Assembly: GCA_023205875.1 (NCBI GenBank)
Contig: CP060754.1
Coordinates: 868,001 to 932,000, forward strand
Length of the DNA stretch: 64,000 nucleotides
Origin: Chloropicon primus
Lineage: Eukaryota > Chlorophyta > Chloropicophyceae > Chloropicales > Chloropicaceae
Direction of reading: 5' to 3'
The translations under genes and the position numbers were made by a program. Position 1 is the stretch's first letter, and each line of letters starts with the position of its first letter. A model generated the notes under the pieces. That model searched no databases. It was not told the DNA's origin and worked only from the letters and a program-made list of their open reading frames with translations. Shown in pieces: positions 1-12,299 of this stretch.

Positions 1-34
1 TGGAGGGCGTGTCCTCCTCGTCTCGTGAATCATC

Positions 35-1033
35 ATGGGCGCGTCGGAGCTGGGGACGAGCGACCAGCACACTCTGACGGTGGTGAACCAGGTGTTCTCG
101 GGGTTCAGCGTCTGTGGGTCGGCCCTGATCATATGCTCGTACGTCCTGTTCCCGAGCCTGCGCAAGTTCTCGTACAAGCTCGTGTTGATGCTCAGCATAA
201 GCGATTTTGGGAACCAGGGGTGCTCTTTCCTCGGGAACCCGAACCACGAGCAGGCGCTCTGCGCGATCCAGGCGGTGGGGATCCAGTTCTGGTCCGTCGC
301 CAGCTTCCTGTGGACTGGAGCGATAGCGTACGTGCTGCGAAGCACGGTGATAGACAAGAGGACGGACATCGAGGGGACGTACAGGAAGATGCACGTGTTC
401 ATCTGGGCCCTCTCCTTCGGGGCGGCCGTGATCCCGTCCTGGGCCTACGCGCCCACGGGGGCCTGGTGCTGGATAGAGGGGGAGGACATCGGCGGGAAAA
501 TCATGCGGTTCATCTTCTACTACGCGCCCCTGTGGTTCGTCATCGGGTACAACGTCTTCGCCTATGTCAGCGTCATCCGGTACCTGAGGAGGGTGCAGCT
601 CCTGGCGAACAGCATAAACACGAACGCGGACAGCCAGCCGAGGTTCGAGATGAAGGCGATCTCCAGGCTGGGCTGGTACCCCTGCATCCTCATCTTCTGC
701 CACACCTTCGCCACGATAAACAGGATCCAGAACTGGGTCAGCCCGCACAACCCGAGCTTCGTTCTCTTCCTGCTTCACACGTGCACGCAGTCCCTCACCG
801 GGTTCCTCAATTGCGTGGCGTACGGCCTGAACCACGCCGTGAGGTCCGCCTGGTTCGAGAGGTTCCCCTTCCTGAAGAAGCTCGCGGTGTGCGGCAAGGG
901 AAGGGAGAACAAGTTCCACAAGTTCGAGAACGAGATGAGCGTCCGGGGCGAGGACAACGGGAAGGACGTTCCTCTCGACTCGCCCGTGGACAACGGCAAC
1001 GGGGAGGGGGACGGGCCCGACAACAAGCTGTGA
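35..1033 (+). CDS. Seven-transmembrane receptor, GCR1/cAMP-receptor-like (Dicty_CAR family)
   Basis: Intronless 332-residue membrane protein with seven hydrophobic segments, roughly residues 17-39, 46-66, 78-101, 119-139, 157-181, 212-230 and 242-265. Cys76 at the start of TM3 and Cys145 in the second outside loop are placed to form the disulfide common in GPCRs. The spacing, the FLWTGAIAY stretch in TM3 and the short N-terminus fit the class E/Dicty_CAR family that includes Arabidopsis GCR1 (326 residues). The tail after residue 285 is charged and hydrophilic. The family acts at the plasma membrane; ligand and G-protein coupling cannot be read from sequence. The start at 35 lies only 34 bases from the window edge, but the protein looks whole. 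It converges on the next gene, with stops about 110 bp apart. Confidence 0.8.
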   Translation: MGASELGTSDQHTLTVVNQVFSGFSVCGSALIICSYVLFPSLRKFSYKLVLMLSISDFGNQGCSFLGNPNHEQALCAIQAVGIQFWSVASFLWTGAIAYVLRSTVIDKRTDIEGTYRKMHVFIWALSFGAAVIPSWAYAPTGAWCWIEGEDIGGKIMRFIFYYAPLWFVIGYNVFAYVSVIRYLRRVQLLANSINTNADSQPRFEMKAISRLGWYPCILIFCHTFATINRIQNWVSPHNPSFVLFLLHTCTQSLTGFLNCVAYGLNHAVRSAWFERFPFLKKLAVCGKGRENKFHKFENEMSVRGEDNGKDVPLDSPVDNGNGEGDGPDNKL

Positions 1034-1051
1034 GGCTTTAGGTTTTACGGG

Positions 1052-1095
1052 TATTACGGATATTACGGATATTACGGATATATATATATATATAT
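1052..1095. repeat. 9-bp tandem repeat plus TA run
   Basis: Three exact copies of TATTACGGA (1052-1078) run into a (TA)n tract. They lie in the short AT-rich spacer between two convergent stops and probably fall in the 3' UTRs of both genes. Confidence 0.85.
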
Positions 1096-1145
1096 CAATT
1101 TCGCTGGTGAGTATTATGTTGTGTATAAGTTAAAGTTGTCGCCTC

Positions 1146-3784
1146 TCAACCCTCCGCCTTGCTCTTCAGTTGGCGTGCACGGTCCAAAAATTCCTCCATG
1201 TTCAGCTCGTTGATGAACACCATTCCTCGCGCCGCCCTCATCCTGGGGTCCTTGTGGTTCTTGAAGTAGTCCGTGCCGAGGAGGGTGGCCAGCTGCCGGT
1301 ACTGCTCCGCCTGAATCATTTGGGCCCAGTGAGAGAACGGTCCGTCGTAGTCCGGGGCCGGGAAGGAGGCCTCCTTCTGAGAGATGAAGCAGGTCTCAAA
1401 GGCGTCGTTCAGGTGAGCGAGGTCGCCAAGCTCCACGGGGTACATGATCTTGGCCTCCCTGGGGTGGAAGCGGAACCACACGTTCCTGTACCCCCAGATC
1501 TTCAAGTCCTTCTTCGAGTCTTGCTCGCAATACAACTTGCAGGCCGCGGAAACCGCCTGCAGCACCTTGTAGTGGGTGTCCGGCCCGCTCCCCTCAGGAT
1601 CCAGGGCGACCGTGACGTAGCCAGGGCTCTTCTGCTTCATCAACTTTAGCAAAGGCAAAACGTCCCTGTTGATCTCGGGATCCTCGGTGAAGAGGTCGCC
1701 CTTGTAGAATCCCATGCGGAGGTGGGCCACGGAGTCCGAAGGGACGAAGCCGTGGTAGCCCCACAGGGCGTCGCACTCAAACTCCCTGAGCATCCCCTTG
1801 AGAACTTGGTACTCCACAGAGTCCTTCTGTCCCTGGTACTGGTTCTCGTAGTAGCGAATGGCTTTCTCGAGGGACTCCTGGAAGAAGGCCGCCTGGCTGG
1901 ACTTTGAGCCCTCTGGGTCGAAGTTCCTCGCGATGCACCTCAGCACGCGCTCTGAGATCGCGTCATCTTTGCCGTACACATCTCTCGCGGCGTGGGCATT
2001 CATGAAGTTGGTGACATCCGCGTCCCCTGTCTGCGAGGGGTGAAAGTACCCGCTTTCCACCATGCCTTTGACGGCCCCCTCCTCGTCCATCAGGTGCTTC
2101 AGAGCCTTCCTGAGGAAGGACAGGAACAGACTGTTTGTCACAGCATTGAACCCAGACGTCGCGTAGACGAACGTGTGCTCGTTCGTCGTCTCCTTCCTGA
2201 GATTGTTTGCAAGAGGGAGGTAACCCAGCATGATGTCATCGTGGTGTGGGGCCGTGTGAATGAAGGTTGACCCCGTGATCGTCTGCAAGGACTTTTCGAT
2301 CTTCTGCCTGATGGACTCGTCGACCATTTTCACCAGGGAGTCCACGTACCCCTTCCTGTCACGGGCAGCGGAGGATCCGCACTTCAATTGCAAGGCATGG
2401 CTCGTTCGCCTGTCTCCGGCAAAGTGCTCTGGCGTAAGGTCGAGCAGCCTCGTCTTGCATTTCAGGGACAAGTCGATCACGGCATCCATGATCAAGTTGT
2501 CAGGGTTGGACTCGAAGTTAGCCTTGAATGTGTCAAAAATGCGCGCTTCTATTTTTGTACATGCGCTGGAGGTCAAGTAAAACCTGAATCCGGGAACGTT
2601 GTAGAACGAAGTAGCCGGGGTCTCCACGTGCTTCGGGCCTTTCACGGCGTTCGCAATCACCTGGGCCTTTGCATCGCCGGCAGCAAAGACCGCGATGCTC
2701 GCGTTCGGGTTGTACTTGATCGTTCCCAGCCCGATGGTTATGACGTGCTTCTTCCTGGAGTTGTCGATCCCTCCCAGGTCGCTCGCTGCTGCTGCGGCGG
2801 ACTGGTAATTCAGCTTCGTCAGCCTCGTCGTCGAATTGTGGTCCTTTCCCTTGCAGTTGAATGCCACGTGGCCGTCCGGGCCGATTCCCCCGAGGAAGAA
2901 ACCGATCCCACCCAAGCTTCTGATCTCCTCCTCATACTCGCAGCAATACTGGTGGACGGCATTCAGCGCAGTCGCTTGGTCCCTCTCCAGGAGGTTGCTC
3001 GGCTCTCTCTCCGTGACCGTCAGGTCAATGCCGTCCTCGAACAGCACCCCATTGTTTGTTCCCTCCTTGCAGCCCAGGTTCCAGATATCCATCACTCTGA
3101 CTTTCTTTGGGTCAAGGCCAAAGTTCTCCGCGTAATGCTTCTTCACGTACGAAGAAAAGCTGTTCTTGTGGTCCGGGTTGATCGGGAAGAACTCGTCCAT
3201 CTGAAAGAAGTGGAGGCTGGGCATGTCCGGGTGGTTGTCCGTGTCCTGCAACCCGAGGCCCTTGAGGTCATCGACGGTTTCCTTCGTCCCCCAAGTATCG
3301 AGAAAGTGCTTCACCCACTTGATGAAGTGCTCCGGGGTTCTGCCGGTGGGGAGGGAGATCACCCCCCCCGGGTTGCTCTGCACCCATTCGATGAACCTCG
3401 CAGCAACGACCTTGCCCAGCTGTGGAAAGTTCTCCACCTCGATTATCTGTAGAGTTCCAAGGGAAGCAGTAGACGCGATGAAGGGCGCGGGCACAGGTGA
3501 GTCGCGGGGGCAGTGGTGGTCGAGAGGGATGATCCCCCAAAAAAATTGCAACAGGGTAGAGGGCAACCTCGCTCCACGACCGCAGGCCTTTTGTCGCTCC
3601 TCGTCCTTGCTGGCAAACTTACCGGTAGTTTTTCCTCTGGCGCGTATTGGAGCTTTCTCCCCGACCTCTTGACGGCTTGGGCCTCCACCGCCGAGGTCAG
3701 CACCACGGGATCGGCAATCCTTTGCTTCTTCCCGGCGGATCCACCCCCGACCCCGGCCTTGTCCCCTCCCTCTCGCTTCACCAT
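1146..3784 (-). CDS. Glucosamine-6-phosphate deaminase fused to LmbE/PIG-L-type de-N-acetylase domain (2 exons)
   Basis: I read two exons, 3784-3623 and 3446-1146, separated by a 176-bp intron (GTAAGT donor, CTCTACAG acceptor, phase 0), giving 820 residues. The junction reads YAPEEKLP|IIEVENFPQLGK, as expected for the start of a sugar-isomerase domain. The N-terminal half is NagB-like (SLPTGRTPEHF, MDEFFP, GGIGPDGHVAFN with the catalytic Asp and His). The C-terminal half begins near FIHTAPHHDDIMLGY, the metal-binding His-Asp-Asp motif of LmbE/PIG-L de-N-acetylases. The same two-domain order occurs in long NagB proteins of some bacteria (known family). NagB converts GlcN6P to Fru6P plus ammonia; the LmbE part may remove acetyl groups from a related substrate (inference). 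An open frame continues to 3839 but is a read-through of the intron with a non-conserved, Arg/Gly-rich start. No clear targeting peptide. Confidence 0.85.
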
Positions 3785-4158
3785 TCTCTCTCAAAAAGGG
3801 CCTTCTCCGCCGACTTCTCACTTTCTGGCCCTCGGGCATGTCCGTCGTCGTCGGGGAGGAGGCCTGGAGGAGGAGAGGAGCTGGATGGCCAGAGAATACT
3901 ACAGAGTTATACTACACATATATACAAGCATGATGCAAAAACATAAAAACAGGAAAAGCTGGAAGAAACGGGGGGCACGCATCATTGGCACTGGGTCAGC
4001 AACGTCGGTCGTCCCAAAGCATCGCAGCATTCTTTTTTCGTTTGGTTTCGTGGGCGGCGACGGTGGGTTTCGTGGTTCAGACTAACGAGATTCCAACTTT
4101 CTATCGTCACTAGCAGTCAGATGGTACGGACAAGTCGTTCTTCATCACAACCAGAACC

Positions 4159-4191
<33 letters not shown>

Positions 4192-4251
4192 CGGGGCAGA
4201 AGCGTTCCAAGTCGACCTACCTATGGTACACGCGTGGCGTCGGGCCATTTC
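3785..4251. other. Intergenic region with GA repeat
   Basis: 467 bp between the start of the deaminase gene and the stop of PSTK, both on the minus strand. It holds a (GA)n run at 4163-4191 and otherwise no gene I can support. It should include the deaminase promoter and the PSTK 3' UTR. Confidence 0.6.
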
Positions 4252-5271
4252 TCAGCCGAGGGACAGCAGCTTCGCTCCGAAAACGTTCTCCGCTTCCCGC
4301 ACCAGGGACTGAACCGTTTCCTCTCCAGTTTCCCCGCCGATCCTGGGCCTCAGGTCCGCAAGGACGTCTTTCCTCGCAGCATTTGCGTCCAGCACCCGCT
4401 TGGAGACCTCTTCCCCCGACAACCCGCCATCGGCTTTCCAGGACCTCGCCGCCGAGGAGATCTCCTTTCGCATGCGGTTATCCAGCTGGTGGATCTGGCT
4501 CCTGCCGTTCACGAGCTGACCCTCGGCCTTCCTCGCCGCCTCCAACTCGGGCGAGTGGAAGTCGCTCACCGCCTCCGTCCACTTGGACTGGATCCGGCGC
4601 CAGAGCTCCTCGACCTCAACGCCGCCCCCCCGCGGGCGCGCCACGAGGGTCCTCTCCGCCTCCCAGCCCCCCCCCGGTGGCTCGAAGGAGGCGTGCATTC
4701 TCACCAGCACGTGGTCGGGCAGGGGTCTCGGGCGCTTGGCGTTCCTCTCCAGAGCCTCCGGGAGCTCCGTGTTCACGTGGAGGACCGCCAGGGCGGCCCC
4801 GTGCTTGCGGGCGACCAAGTAGATCTCACGACGCATACTCCTGAGGTGCATGTTGTCGTCCACGACCACCAGCTTGTGACGGCCCTCCGTCGTCGGCGTC
4901 GCCGCCGCCGCCGCCTCCCTCGCCACTTTGGCGAGGGCCTCCCTCCTCCCCTCCCTCCACGTCTCGGGGTCGTACTGCCCCCCCTCTTCGCAAAAGTCGT
5001 CGAAGCAGATCCACTCCGGAACGACTCTGGGCGTCGACTCGCGGACCCTTTCCACGATCTGGCCCGCCAGGGTCGACTTGCCTCCCCCCGCCAAGCCGCA
5101 CAACACAAGGATCAGCACCCTCGCCTTGCCCTGCCACTCCTCCTCTGCCGCCGCCATCTCACACCCACACCTCCGACGGCGATGGCGACTCAGTTGCGAC
5201 CTCGTCGCGGACCCGCTTCCGCCGTTGCCGTTGCCCGAGAGAAGGCCTCGACGAACGCTTCGCACCACCAC
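4252..5271 (-). CDS. PSTK: L-seryl-tRNA(Sec) kinase
   Basis: Phosphorylates Ser-tRNA(Sec) to O-phosphoseryl-tRNA(Sec), the step before SepSecS in eukaryotic selenocysteine synthesis. Family features: P-loop GLAGGGKST (residues 59-67 of the long form), WICFDDF, the stretch VVVDDNMHLRSMRREIY, and the lid-like ERNAKRPRPLPDHVL. Intronless. The long frame gives 339 residues, but Met39 (codon at 5157-5155, good context, MAAAEEEWQ) sits about 20 residues before the P-loop as in other PSTKs and is a likely true start. The first 38 residues are Arg-rich and could instead be a transit peptide. The gene is divergent from Cpn60-beta. Its presence implies the alga makes selenoproteins. Confidence 0.85.
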   Translation of the reverse strand: MVVRSVRRGLLSGNGNGGSGSATRSQLSRHRRRRCGCEMAAAEEEWQGKARVLILVLCGLAGGGKSTLAGQIVERVRESTPRVVPEWICFDDFCEEGGQYDPETWREGRREALAKVAREAAAAATPTTEGRHKLVVVDDNMHLRSMRREIYLVARKHGAALAVLHVNTELPEALERNAKRPRPLPDHVLVRMHASFEPPGGGWEAERTLVARPRGGGVEVEELWRRIQSKWTEAVSDFHSPELEAARKAEGQLVNGRSQIHQLDNRMRKEISSAARSWKADGGLSGEEVSKRVLDANAARKDVLADLRPRIGGETGEETVQSLVREAENVFGAKLLSLG

Positions 5272-5656
5272 AACCTACGCCCTCCGGGAGAGAAACACTT
5301 GAAGCTCCTGCCCGTTCCCTTTCCTTTCCCGACAAGTTCCGACGCCCTCAAAAATGGGTCCTCCTTCGAGAGCAAGCGATCAGTCCATCCATCCATCAAG
5401 GATCTCGACGTCTTGCTCACTTCTTCCCGGTCACCGGAGTCCTTCATCCATCCGTCCCTCCCCCCAGCCGCCTCGACCTCCATCGCTTTTCCCTTTCTCT
5501 TTTTTTTTCTCTCTCTCCAGGGTAACGTCGTTTACCGATTGCCTTATCCACAACAGAAAAAAGGGTCGGTGTTCTGTGCGGGCGGCGGAAGAGAGGGAGA
5601 GAGAGCGCGGAGGTTGAGAGAGAGAGAGAGGAGAGATCCTAGCCTAACGTAACCTA
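5272..5656. promoter_or_regulatory. Divergent promoter region, PSTK / Cpn60-beta
   Basis: 385 bp between two divergent starts. The Cpn60-beta side is a purine-rich (GA)n leader (about 5590-5633) ending in CCTAGCCTAACGTAACCTA just before the ATG. No TATA box is evident. Confidence 0.5.
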
Positions 5657-7396
5657 ATGGCAGTGAACAGTAAGATGGTGAGGGGTGTGAGGGGTGTGAG
5701 GGGTGTGGCGTCGAGGTCCAGGGCGGCGAGGGTCGCGGGGGGTCGCGCGAGGGGCCCCGTGCAGGTGAGGGCGAACGCCAAGCAGCTGCACTTCAACGTG
5801 GACGGCGACGCTATCAAAAAGATGCAGAACGGGGTGGAGAAGCTCGCCAAGGTGGTTGGCGTGACCCTGGGTCCCAAGGGAAGGAACGTCGTCCTGGAGT
5901 CCAAGTTCGGCTCCCCAAAGATCGTGAACGACGGGGTGACGGTGGCCAAGGAGGTGGAGCTCGAGGACCCCGTGGAGAACATCGGGGCCAAGCTCGTGCG
6001 CCAGGCCGCCTCCAGGACGAACGACGTGGCGGGAGACGGGACGACGACCGCGACCATCCTGTCGGCGGCGATCATCGCCGAGGGGATGAAGATCGTCATC
6101 GCTGGCGCGAACCCGGTCCAGGTGACCAGGGGAATCGACAAGACCGTCAAGGCCCTCGTCCACGAGCTCAAGGAGCTCTCCACGGAGGTGAGGGACCAGG
6201 ACCTGGCGAGCGTCGCCACGGTGTCCGCCGGCGGCAACGAGGAGGTGGGAAGGCTGATCTCGGACGCCATGGACCAGGTCGGGAGGACCGGGGTCATCAC
6301 CCTCGAGGAGTCCAAGACCGCCGAGGACAATATGTACGTCGTGGAGGGCATGCAGTTCGACCGCGGGTACATGTCCCCGTACTTCGTCACCGACACGGAG
6401 CGCATGGTTACCGAGTACGAGAACTGCCGCTTGCTCCTCGTGGACAAGAAGATCACATCGGCCCGTGACATCGTGGGCGTCTTGGAGGAGGCCATCAAGG
6501 GAGGCTACCCGGTGCTCATCATGGCGGAGGACATCGAGCAGGAGCCCTTGGCGACCCTCGTGGTCAACAAGATCAGGGGAGCCCTCAAGGTGGTGGCCAT
6601 GAAGGCCCCTGGCTTCGGAGACCGCAAGAGCCAGTACTTGGACGACATTGCGGTCATGACCGGGGGCACGGTGGTGAAGGAGGAGCTGGGACTGAACCTC
6701 GCCAAGGTCGGCGAGGAGGTCCTCGGAAAGGCCGCCAAGGTCGTCTTGGCCAAGGAGCACTGCACAATCGTCGGAGACGGAACGAACGAAGGCCCGGTGG
6801 GCGACAGGGTCAAGCAGATCAAGGTGCTGCTCGAGAACGCCGAGGCCGAGTACGAGAAGGAGAAGCTGAACGAGCGTGTCGCCAGGCTCAGCGGGGGCGT
6901 CGCCATCGTCCAGGTCGGAGCCCAGACCGAGACCGAGCTCAAGGAGAAGAAGCTCAGGGTCGAGGACGCCCTGAACGCCACCAAGGCCGCCGTCCAGGAG
7001 GGCATCGTCATTGGGGGCGGCTGCACCCTCCTCAAGCTCGCGGCAAAGGTGCCAGCGATCAGGGAGGCCCTCGACAACGAGGAGCAGAAGATCGGAGCCG
7101 ACATCGTGCAGCGCGCTCTCGGGTACCCTCTCAAGCTCATCGCGGAGAACGCCGGAACCAACGGGTCCGTGGTCATGGAGAAGGTTCAGGAGGCCGCCGA
7201 TCCAAACTATGGCTTCAACGCCGCCGTGGGCGAGTACCAGGACCTCATGGAGAACGGAATCATCGACCCCACCAAGGTGATCAGGTGCGCCCTCGAGAAC
7301 GCCGCATCGGTATCGAGGACCTTCCTGACGTCCGACGTCGTCGTGACCGAGATCCCCGAGGAGGAGGTTGCTGCCGCGGCCGCCGAGGGATACTAG
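5657..7396 (+). CDS. CPN60B: Chloroplast chaperonin 60 subunit beta
   Basis: Group I chaperonin, 579 residues, intronless. Residues 1 to about 40 are Arg/Ala/Val/Gly-rich without acidic residues, a typical plastid transit peptide (with a GVR triplet repeat), ending near VQVRAN. The mature part starts [17 protein letters not shown] and carries [12 protein letters not shown], the GDGTTTAT nucleotide-binding loop and the late glycine motif IGGGCTL. The sequence follows plant Cpn60-beta rather than Cpn60-alpha or mitochondrial HSP60, and it ends [10 protein letters not shown] without a GGM tail. It assembles with Cpn60-alpha into the stromal folding cage used for Rubisco large subunit and other clients. 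It lies 285 bp upstream of mitochondrial HSP60 on the same strand. Confidence 0.95.
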   Translation: MAVNSKMVRGVRGVRGVASRSRAARVAGGRARGPVQVRANAKQLHFNVDGDAIKKMQNGVEKLAKVVGVTLGPKGRNVVLESKFGSPKIVNDGVTVAKEVELEDPVENIGAKLVRQAASRTNDVAGDGTTTATILSAAIIAEGMKIVIAGANPVQVTRGIDKTVKALVHELKELSTEVRDQDLASVATVSAGGNEEVGRLISDAMDQVGRTGVITLEESKTAEDNMYVVEGMQFDRGYMSPYFVTDTERMVTEYENCRLLLVDKKITSARDIVGVLEEAIKGGYPVLIMAEDIEQEPLATLVVNKIRGALKVVAMKAPGFGDRKSQYLDDIAVMTGGTVVKEELGLNLAKVGEEVLGKAAKVVLAKEHCTIVGDGTNEGPVGDRVKQIKVLLENAEAEYEKEKLNERVARLSGGVAIVQVGAQTETELKEKKLRVEDALNATKAAVQEGIVIGGGCTLLKLAAKVPAIREALDNEEQKIGADIVQRALGYPLKLIAENAGTNGSVVMEKVQEAADPNYGFNAAVGEYQDLMENGIIDPTKVIRCALENAASVSRTFLTSDVVVTEIPEEEVAAAAAEGY

Positions 7397-7681
7397 GTTG
7401 CCCAAACCCTGCGCGAAAAGAGAAAGCTTCTTAGAAAGTGATGTAACACCCCCCCCCCCAGAGAAAGATTAAAAAAGAAAAACAGAAAGATTGTTAAATT
7501 GCACAAACTTTGATTTGCTTTTGCCTTCCCCCCTCCCCTCCCTGTCAAGGCGAGGATCCGCTGGCTTGGCGCTCCTCTCCTCTCATCGCCGTAATAAAAA
7601 TGAATTTCTTGGATTTCCTTTGGTGGCGGCCAAAAAACGAGGCCAGCCAGACGAGAGAGAGAACAGGAACAGGAGGACGTC

Positions 7682-9953
<2,272 letters not shown>

Positions 9954-9979
9954 AGTTAGCTCTTGCCTGCAAACTTGAG

Positions 9980-9985
9980 AATAAA
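9980..9985 (+). terminator. Polyadenylation signal AATAAA for HSP60
   Basis: AATAAA 27 bp after the HSP60 stop codon. Position and sequence fit a eukaryotic poly(A) signal. Confidence 0.6.
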
Positions 9986-10237
9986 TTAGTTCGACTTTAT
10001 CAAGTAGATCAGATGACTTTTTTTTCGCATACATTACACAATCAAGTCACCGAGAACCAAACACAGATGATCCAATCCATGAAAAACTACCCATAAACAC
10101 CTGTCCTTGCCTCCTTTCCCCTCCCAACCCACTGCATTGCCCCAAGAACACCTCTCCCACCCCTCGACGCCAGTGCCCGGACCCGAGCCCACATCATCTG
10201 GGCTCCCCTCCCATTGCAAAAGAGAGAGAGCACCGCC

Positions 10238-12229
10238 ATGGCGGAGTCGGAAGACATCGACGGGGGGAACGGCGGTCTGTTCGCCCGCATCGTAAGCCTG
10301 TGGCGGAAGCTTCTCAAGCTCATCAAATCGATCTTCAAGGACGAGAAGTGGTTGTCCAACTTGACGCTTGGTCTTGGCCTTCCCACGCTCTCGCAGCTTG
10401 TCAGGGGACAAGGTGGTGGCGTGGTAACCAGCGGCAAGGTGTTTTATGGGACCCAGAAGGGGACCTCCAAGCGGCTTGCCGAAAGGCTCGTCCACTTGGC
10501 GAAGAAGAAGTTCGGCCTTGACCTCGAGGCGGTGAACATGGCGGACTACGAGGTGGAGAAGCTTCCCACTGAGAGGGGTTTGGTTTTCTTTGTGATCTCC
10601 ACCTACACGGACGGCACCCCGCCAGAGCCGGCCCAGTGGTTCTACCGCTGGGTGGAGGAGTCTGCCCACGACTTCCGCTGCGGTGCTGACTTCCTCAAGG
10701 AGCTCAAATTCGCCGTCTTCGGCTGCGGGAACTCGCAGTACGTGGAGAACTTCAACAAGTGTGCCAAGACCCTGTCAGGGAATCTCAAGTTGATGGGCGC
10801 AAAGGAGGTGGCGGACGTGTTTCTCGGGGACGAGGACAAGGGCTCGCTGGACACGCAGTTCAGGGACTGGACGGGAATTCTACAGCTGAGGCTGGCGGAC
10901 TATTGTAAGCCCCTCGAGACGCTGCAATTGGAGAAACCCAGGAACCCCAGTGTGAAGGCCAAGCTCGAGAAGATAAGGAAGCAGAAGGAGAAGGACGGGG
11001 GGCAGAGCACGGACATCGAGGATATCGGCAAGGCCCTTAACGGTTTGAAGGCCGGCGAGAAGCCAGAGATGCTCAATCACACAACCCGTGGCAACCTGAA
11101 GAAGCAGGGTTATAAAATCATAGGAACGCACAGTGGCGTGAAGCTGTGCAGGTGGACCAAGTCGATGCTGAGGGGTCGGGGAGGTTGCTACAAGCACAGC
11201 TTTTATGGCATAGAGAGCCACAGATGCATGGAGGCAACACCCTCGCTCGCTTGCGCGAACAAGTGCGTCTTCTGTTGGAGGCACCACACCAATCCGATCG
11301 GGAAGGAGTGGAAGTGGAAGATGGACCCCCCCGATAAAATTGTGAGCGAGGCGATTGCCTGTCACAGAGGAATGATAAAGGAGATGAAGGGGGTTCCTGG
11401 AGTGAAGCCGGAGAGGTTGGCGGAGGGCATCGACGTCAAGCACTGCGCCCTTTCCCTCGTAGGAGAGCCGATCATGTATCCCGAGATCAACGAGTTGTGC
11501 AACAGGCTCCACGGAGAGGGGATCTCTACATTCCTGGTGACGAACGCACAGTTTCCGCGCGCCATCGAGCGCCTTGTCCCCGTGACCCAGCTCTACGTGT
11601 CCGTGGACGCCGGGAACAAGGAGAGCTTGAAAGCGATAGACAGGCCTCTCTTCTCTGACTTTTGGGAAAGGTTTTTGCTTTGCCTGCAGAAGTTAAGGGA
11701 CAAGCGTCAGAGGACGGTGTACAGGCTCACCCTCGTCAACGACTGGAACGTGTCGGAGGTGGAGCAGTATGCCAGCCTGGTGGACATCGGGAAGCCAGAC
11801 TTCATTGAGATCAAGGGCGTGACTTACTGCGGGTCGAATGATGCCTCCTCTCTCACGATGAAGAACGTGCCGTACCACAACGAAGTGAGGGCCTTTGGCG
11901 AGAAGCTATGCTCCCTGAGGAACGAAGAGTATGGACTAGCGTGCGAGCACGAGCACTCGTTGTCCATCTTGCTGGCGCGGAAGGACAGGTACCTCAAGGG
12001 AAGGAAGTGGCACACGTGGATAGATTACGAGAAGTTCCAGAGCTTGTACAGGAGTGGCAAGCCTTTTGGGGCGGAAGACTACATGGAGGAGACACCGAGC
12101 TGGGCTGTGTGGGGCGCAGAAGAGAAAGGCTTCGATCCACAGGAGACAAGATTCAGGAAGAAGAGGAATCACCCGGGAAAGAATGTAAGTGTGGATAGCG
12201 ACACAAAACAAGCAATAAAAACGACTTAA
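10238..12229 (+). CDS. TYW1: tRNA wybutosine-synthesizing protein 1 (flavodoxin plus radical SAM)
   Basis: Catalyses the radical step that condenses N1-methylguanosine-37 of tRNA(Phe) with pyruvate to form the tricyclic wyosine base. The N-terminal flavodoxin domain begins with YGTQKGTSKRLAERL and contains VISTYTDGTPP. The radical SAM core has the CxxxCxxC cluster motif at about Cys339, Cys343 and Cys346 (ACANKCVFCWRHH), then SLVGEPIMYPEI. The start at 10238 (ACCGCCATGG context) is preferred over an upstream in-frame ATG at 10214; 663 residues. The frame runs to 12229, but a strong donor (GTAAGT, 12185) and acceptor (TTTCTTAG, ending 12253) would allow an alternative short last exon ending at 12277. 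An AATAAA lies inside the final codons. Confidence 0.93.
   Translation: MAESEDIDGGNGGLFARIVSLWRKLLKLIKSIFKDEKWLSNLTLGLGLPTLSQLVRGQGGGVVTSGKVFYGTQKGTSKRLAERLVHLAKKKFGLDLEAVNMADYEVEKLPTERGLVFFVISTYTDGTPPEPAQWFYRWVEESAHDFRCGADFLKELKFAVFGCGNSQYVENFNKCAKTLSGNLKLMGAKEVADVFLGDEDKGSLDTQFRDWTGILQLRLADYCKPLETLQLEKPRNPSVKAKLEKIRKQKEKDGGQSTDIEDIGKALNGLKAGEKPEMLNHTTRGNLKKQGYKIIGTHSGVKLCRWTKSMLRGRGGCYKHSFYGIESHRCMEATPSLACANKCVFCWRHHTNPIGKEWKWKMDPPDKIVSEAIACHRGMIKEMKGVPGVKPERLAEGIDVKHCALSLVGEPIMYPEINELCNRLHGEGISTFLVTNAQFPRAIERLVPVTQLYVSVDAGNKESLKAIDRPLFSDFWERFLLCLQKLRDKRQRTVYRLTLVNDWNVSEVEQYASLVDIGKPDFIEIKGVTYCGSNDASSLTMKNVPYHNEVRAFGEKLCSLRNEEYGLACEHEHSLSILLARKDRYLKGRKWHTWIDYEKFQSLYRSGKPFGAEDYMEETPSWAVWGAEEKGFDPQETRFRKKRNHPGKNVSVDSDTKQAIKTT
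12214..12219 (+). terminator. AATAAA overlapping the last codons of TYW1
   Basis: The hexamer lies 10 bp before the TYW1 stop and also inside the possible alternative terminal intron (12185-12253). It may be a real poly(A) signal for a very short 3' UTR, or simply Ala-Ile-Lys codons. Confidence 0.35.
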
Positions 12230-12299
12230 AACTGTACACATATACTTTCTTAGTGGTTGGCGAATAAGTTATGGTGAGAAAGCGTGTGTGCCTCCTGAT

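Noticed and set aside
25-1041. Second long frame over the GPCR gene
   Set aside because: Offset reading of the same DNA, rich in Arg/Gly/His, without hydrophobic segments; the other frame has seven.
3447-3839. Arg/Gly-rich N-terminal extension of the deaminase
   Set aside because: It reads through a phase-0 intron; the spliced form gives the expected family sequence.
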